A stretch of 30,723 nt of DNA from an uncultured Mycoplasmatota bacterium (GTDB lineage: Bacteria; Bacillota_I; Bacilli_A; RF39; UBA660). The DNA lies in contig URCH01000012.1 in NCBI GenBank assembly GCA_900546275.1, positions 1 through 30,723 of the forward strand, written 5' to 3'. The notes under the pieces were generated by a model, which saw nothing but the letters and a program-made list of their open reading frames with translations, ran no database searches and was not told the DNA's origin. The position numbers and the translations under genes are program-made. Of this stretch, positions 29,931 to 30,723 are shown in pieces; the first letter of the stretch is position 1, and the number at the start of each line of letters is the position of its first letter.

Positions 29931-30446
29931 CTATTTTTTAATTTTCAATTTTTGGCTTGTTAATTCACTTTGGATATAATAATCCCTTTGTAATAACACG
30001 TTATGTTCTTTTATTACTTTTAAGGCGTTATGTGGCATGATAAACCTTTTTTGATCTAAATCAATATATGGTTCTAATTCACTCAATTCAGATAGTTTAC
30101 TAAGTTCAGCTTGATCTTGATATGGCACTAAATATTTTTCTAAATACATATCTGAATACGTTCCTAGAGGTGTTTCTAGTTTTATAACTTTGTAATTTTT
30201 TTCCACAGTATTATTTTTACTATTTTCAACAAAGTATTTAGGAGAAGCGTTTTCTTCTACGGAAACACTGGTTTTATTTTCTGATTCTTCATTTTTTTGT
30301 GAACTTTTATTTTGAGTATCAATAAATGTAGAAAAACAACTTGCTGCAAATGTAATTCCTAGCGCTGCCATTACAGTACATTCTCTAACCAAAACATATT
30401 TAGTCTTCTTATTCAAAATAGATTTATTTATTTTTAATTTTTTCAT
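29931..30446 (-). CDS. Unrecognised membrane-anchored or exported protein
   Basis: The 171-residue protein has a Lys-rich N-terminus (MKKLKINKSILNKKTKYVLV), one hydrophobic helix (about 24-42, VMAALGITFAASCFSTF), a Ser/Glu/Asn-rich spacer and a C-terminal region with LETPLGTYSDMYLEKYLVPY and a SKLSELSELEPYIDLD stretch. Start taken at ATG 30446, with AAAGGA 8 nt before it; a TTG six codons upstream is less likely. No family recognised. A promoter about 180 nt upstream gives a long leader. Confidence 0.6.
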   Translation of the reverse strand: MKKLKINKSILNKKTKYVLVRECTVMAALGITFAASCFSTFIDTQNKSSQKNEESENKTSVSVEENASPKYFVENSKNNTVEKNYKVIKLETPLGTYSDMYLEKYLVPYQDQAELSKLSELSELEPYIDLDQKRFIMPHNALKVIKEHNVLLQRDYYIQSELTSQKLKIKK

Positions 30447-30624
30447 ATTTAAATCCTTTCCCAAGTTTTACTTATATTAGATTATTTACTAACTTACTGT
30501 CATAATTGAAATACAAAAGATATGAGGATTATGATATCTAAAATTTTTAAATTCAATCAGCATATTTATCATCATGTAACCAATATATAATATATAATTC
30601 AATATAAGGAAATTCAATGAAGCT

Positions 30625-30653
30625 ATAGTAACACTTTAATTACTTCATGTCAA
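30625..30653 (-). promoter_or_regulatory. Possible promoter with long leader
   Basis: Minus strand TTGACA (30653-30648), 17-nt spacer, TACTAT (30630-30625). The leader to the ATG at 30446 would be about 170 nt and AT-rich; no gene is seen in 30447-30723. Confidence 0.5.
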
Positions 30654-30723
30654 CTTTAACTGTTTTATCGATGTAGTAAACTAGATGTGGGAATAATTAT
30701 TAAAACATAAAAAAAGAGAAAAC

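Noticed and set aside
30447..30723. A gene in the last 277 bases
   Set aside because: No frame with a start and ribosome binding site is long enough; only a possible promoter for the minus-strand gene is seen.

Overview
The window is about 30.7 kb of very AT-rich DNA (roughly 25-28% GC by eye outside the first 250 bases), with TTA/AGA/ATA-type codons and strong AGGAGG-type ribosome binding sites. TGA is used as a stop (pgsA and the rodZ-like gene both end in TGA) and tryptophan is TGG, so the standard bacterial code applies. Gene content and order point to a sporulating, single-membrane Bacilli lineage, probably an uncultured gut-type relative of Erysipelotrichia/RF39: lon, spoVID-ysxE, ymfM(rodZ)-pgsA-recA-rny and gpsB-rnpB are neighbourhoods known from Bacillus. 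The exact taxon is inference.

Layout. (1) Bases 1-246 are a piece of a peptidoglycan-binding/LysM gene at about 48% GC, unlike everything else. It abuts a ysxE-like gene cut to 115 codons, so there is a junction near base 250-310. (2) 307-5562: ysxE fragment, spoVID, an unknown gene, lon, a degenerate NodB-fold protein and a small Tyr/Pro-rich coat-like protein. (3) 5649-6914: a tnpB-only IS200/IS605-type element with a putative omega/reRNA end. (4) 6986-13075: housekeeping block of rny, recA (LexA box), pgsA, rodZ-like, RNase P RNA and gpsB. Between recA and rny sits a small cassette with an Abi_2/HEPN-type gene. (5) 13192-26519: a complete-looking Gram-positive Tad/Flp pilus locus: TadZ/CpaE-like ATPase, two TadE-like pseudopilins, a Cys-rich Flp-like pilin, TadC, TadB, CpaF, CpaB, another TadE-like protein, and three secreted or surface proteins, two of them very large and paralogous at the C-terminus. 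No prepilin peptidase is in view. (6) 26696-30446: a Thr-rich lipoprotein and unrecognised envelope proteins.

The most striking observation is the Abi cassette. The gene carries an RxxxxH motif and is flanked on both sides by a 37-nt element. The two copies are identical except in a five-base-pair stem, where four of the five pairs differ by compensatory double changes, which is strong evidence of a selected RNA hairpin. The upstream copy starts at the predicted transcription start of a consensus promoter and is followed directly by nine U residues and then the gene's ribosome binding site. The cassette lies between two copies of 23 nt that include the end of recA, suggesting insertion at the recA 3' end. 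This looks like an RNA-regulated or RNA-guarded HEPN toxin/defence unit.
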